This document shows, piece after piece, positions 7,501 through 7,926 of a DNA stretch of 7,926 nucleotides. A model generated the notes under the pieces. That model saw only the letters and a program-made list of their open reading frames with translations, had not been told where the DNA came from and did no database searches. The stretch comes from Clostridiales bacterium (GTDB lineage: Bacteria; Bacillota; Clostridia; Peptostreptococcales; NVVX01): NCBI GenBank assembly GCA_021129785.1, contig JAJOKQ010000083.1, forward strand, positions 1 through 7,926, read 5' to 3'. Position 1 is the stretch's first letter, and the number at the start of each line of letters is the position of its first letter. The translations under genes and the position numbers were made by a program.

Positions 7501-7518
7501 AAAAGAATCTTCGATTCT
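7501..7518 (-). terminator. Small terminator-like hairpin
   Basis: On the minus strand AGAATC, a GAA loop and GATTCT form a perfect 6-bp hairpin, followed by TTT and then ATTG. The stem is AT-rich and the T-tract short, so termination would be weak or conditional. It marks the 3' boundary of the structured segment described at 7501-7678. Confidence 0.4.
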
Positions 7519-7678
7519 AGACCACAGGGATAAAGCCCGTAAAATTTTAGAGCAAAAGATGTGCACTGTTTAATGTTCACTACAAGCCTTGTCAAGAACA
7601 TTTTATTAACTAAAGAAATCGCAAAACCCCGTTATTTTAAATGGGTATCACGATTTTTATGATCTTTAAGTGTCAAAG
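7501..7678 (-). ncRNA. Candidate structured RNA or operon leader (unrecognised)
   Basis: A strong promoter at 7712-7684 should start transcription near 7677 and read toward the Gx gene. The next ~178 bases have no protein frame but several stems. P1: AAAGAT (7667-7662) with ATCTTT (7560-7555). Inside it, P2: AAATCG (7656-7651) with CGATTT (7621-7616), continued by ACCC with GGGT. Also inside, P3: the 7-bp stem 7602-7596 with 7578-7572, capped by an inner ACAAG/CTTGT stem. P2 and P3 within P1 give a three-way junction. After P1 come a GGG/CCC stem near 7523-7540 and the 7518-7504 terminator-like hairpin. I looked for and did not find the conserved motifs of T-box, purine, TPP, SAM, glycine, fluoride, preQ1 or cyclic-di-GMP riboswitches as I remember them. 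The segment may be an independent small RNA or a 5' leader controlling the Gx-mre operon. Structure was judged by eye with no folding energy. Confidence 0.35.
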
Positions 7679-7721
7679 ACAGGATTATAGCAAACAATTA
7701 ATAATATTGCAACATAACGGG
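7628..7721. repeat. 8-bp inverted repeat bracketing the strong promoter
   Basis: CCCGTTAT (7628-7635) and ATAACGGG (7714-7721) are perfect inverted copies. One lies just upstream of the -35 box and the other about 45 bases into the expected transcript. If one C is bulged, an A:T pair extends the match. Possible roles are an operator pair allowing DNA looping, or chance; no transposase or target duplication is seen. Confidence 0.4.
7684..7712 (-). promoter_or_regulatory. Strong sigma-A promoter reading toward the operon
   Basis: On the minus strand TTGCAA (7712-7707; 4 of 6 to TTGACA) is followed by a 17-base spacer and a perfect TATAAT (7689-7684), with an extended TG-n element (7692-7690). 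Expected initiation is around 7680-7673, where a short palindrome TGTC-AAA-GACA (7671-7681 on the plus strand) is found. This is the best promoter in the window. It lies about 265 bases before the first protein gene. Confidence 0.7.
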
Positions 7722-7725
7722 TCAC

Positions 7726-7804
7726 AAAAAATCCGCTCCTCTTCTTTAAATAGGGTAACCCCCCCCCCAATAAAGTTCCGAAGCTTATTTAATCGCTGAG
7801 CGGA
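7726..7804 (-). terminator. Long-loop hairpin terminator of the upstream gene
   Basis: On the minus strand TCCGCTC (7804-7798) pairs with GAGCGGA (7738-7732), immediately followed by TTTTTT (7731-7726), the layout of an intrinsic terminator. Within the 59-base loop TTAAATA (7792-7786) and TATTTAA (7752-7746) form a second 7-bp stem, and a GGG-TTA-CCC hairpin can form at the tip. It begins 13 bases after the stop codon at 7818. A long internal loop makes it atypical, but the T6 directly after the GC-rich arm is convincing. Confidence 0.5.
7759..7768. repeat. Homopolymer of ten C (plus strand)
   Basis: A run of C10 in an otherwise AT-rich genome, lying at the tip of the nested hairpin at 7726-7804. 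Such tracts are prone to slipped-strand length change and also to sequencing or assembly error. Confidence 0.95.
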
Positions 7805-7817
7805 GAGAATTGTGGAA

Positions 7818-7925
7818 TCATTTCCTTTTTGTCCCAATTTCTAGGTAATTAGCTATATTTGCATTACAATTTATAACCGTTTTTATTTTCCCACTTACTG
7901 AAGTCATCAATGTTGCAATACCAGG
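7818..7925 (-). CDS. Possible C-terminal end of an unrecognised protein (partial)
   Basis: From the right edge, one minus-strand frame is open for 35 codons and ends at TGA (7820-7818); the other two minus frames close sooner. The residues read PGIATLMTSVSGKIKTVIN then CNANIANYLEIGTKRK, with a protein-like mix and a basic end. I do not recognise the family. An internal ATG would give a 29-residue peptide if it were a free small ORF. The terminator-like hairpin starting 13 bases downstream supports a real gene end. The frame is short enough that chance openness cannot be excluded. Confidence 0.4.
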   Translation of the reverse strand, partial: PGIATLMTSVSGKIKTVINCNANIANYLEIGTKRK

Positions 7926-7926
7926 T

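Larger units (their letters stand above)
7413..7817. other. 405-base region without a protein gene
   Basis: No protein frame of credible length, tRNA or rRNA was seen on either strand. In transcription order on the minus strand it contains the long-hairpin terminator (7804-7726) with its C10 run, the strong promoter (7712-7684), the structured segment (7678-7501) with its terminator-like hairpin, and the extended -10 promoter (7457-7449). It is AT-rich and the only sizeable non-coding stretch in the window. Confidence 0.7.

Noticed and set aside
7501..7678. 6S RNA
   Set aside because: The length is similar, but the 5' and 3' ends do not form the single long closing stem with a central bubble expected of 6S RNA; the stems are local or a three-way junction.
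7627..7722. Terminal inverted repeats of a miniature mobile element
   Set aside because: The span is under 100 bases, repeats are only 8-9 bp, and no target-site duplication or second copy is visible. It is kept only as an inverted repeat.
1..7926. CRISPR array, tRNA, rRNA, prophage or insertion sequence
   Set aside because: No regularly spaced repeats, cloverleaf or rRNA-like segments, integrase or transposase frames were seen on either strand.

Overview
The window is AT-rich, tightly packed and almost entirely coded on the minus strand. The gene set and order point to a low-GC anaerobic Bacillota, of the Clostridia or Tissierellia type: Gx-family membrane protein, DUF4321, radC, mreB, mreC, mreD, class B PBP, minC. 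This assignment comes from gene order and protein style read by eye, not from a database search. Start codons are mixed (ATG, GTG, TTG), and most genes have recognisable purine-rich ribosome binding sites.

Reading in the direction of transcription (right to left): positions 7926-7818 hold the possible C-terminal end of an unrecognised upstream protein, followed by a long hairpin ending in T6 (7804-7726) that looks like its terminator. About 400 bases without a protein gene follow (7817-7413). They contain a near-consensus sigma-A promoter (7712-7684), a roughly 180-nt stretch rich in potential RNA stems (7678-7501) that ends in a small terminator-like hairpin, and a weaker extended -10 promoter (7457-7449) close to the first gene. 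Next come the Gx-family membrane protein (7412-6894), a small DUF4321 membrane protein (6889-6641), radC (6612-5890), mreB (5873-4842), mreC (4839-3976), mreD (3971-3471), the elongation penicillin-binding protein mrdA/PBP2 (3402-607), and the first 168 codons of minC (504-1), which runs off the left end.

From the Gx gene to mreD the gaps are only about 2 to 28 bases. The SD of DUF4321 overlaps the stop region of the Gx gene, and the SD of mreD lies in the last codons of mreC, so the block behaves as one operon with translational coupling. The two later gaps (68 and 102 bases) could hold minor regulatory sites, but no convincing promoter was seen there. Functionally this is a cell-shape and division cassette. 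MreB filaments with MreC, MreD and PBP2 build the lateral wall, MinC places the division septum, and the two small membrane proteins and RadC are common but poorly understood passengers of this locus.

The genes themselves are ordinary for this lineage. The points most worth a second look are: (1) the structured segment with its own strong promoter ahead of the operon, which could be a small RNA or an attenuating leader; (2) a run of ten C inside the upstream long hairpin; and (3) two large helical insertions inside the transpeptidase domain of PBP2.
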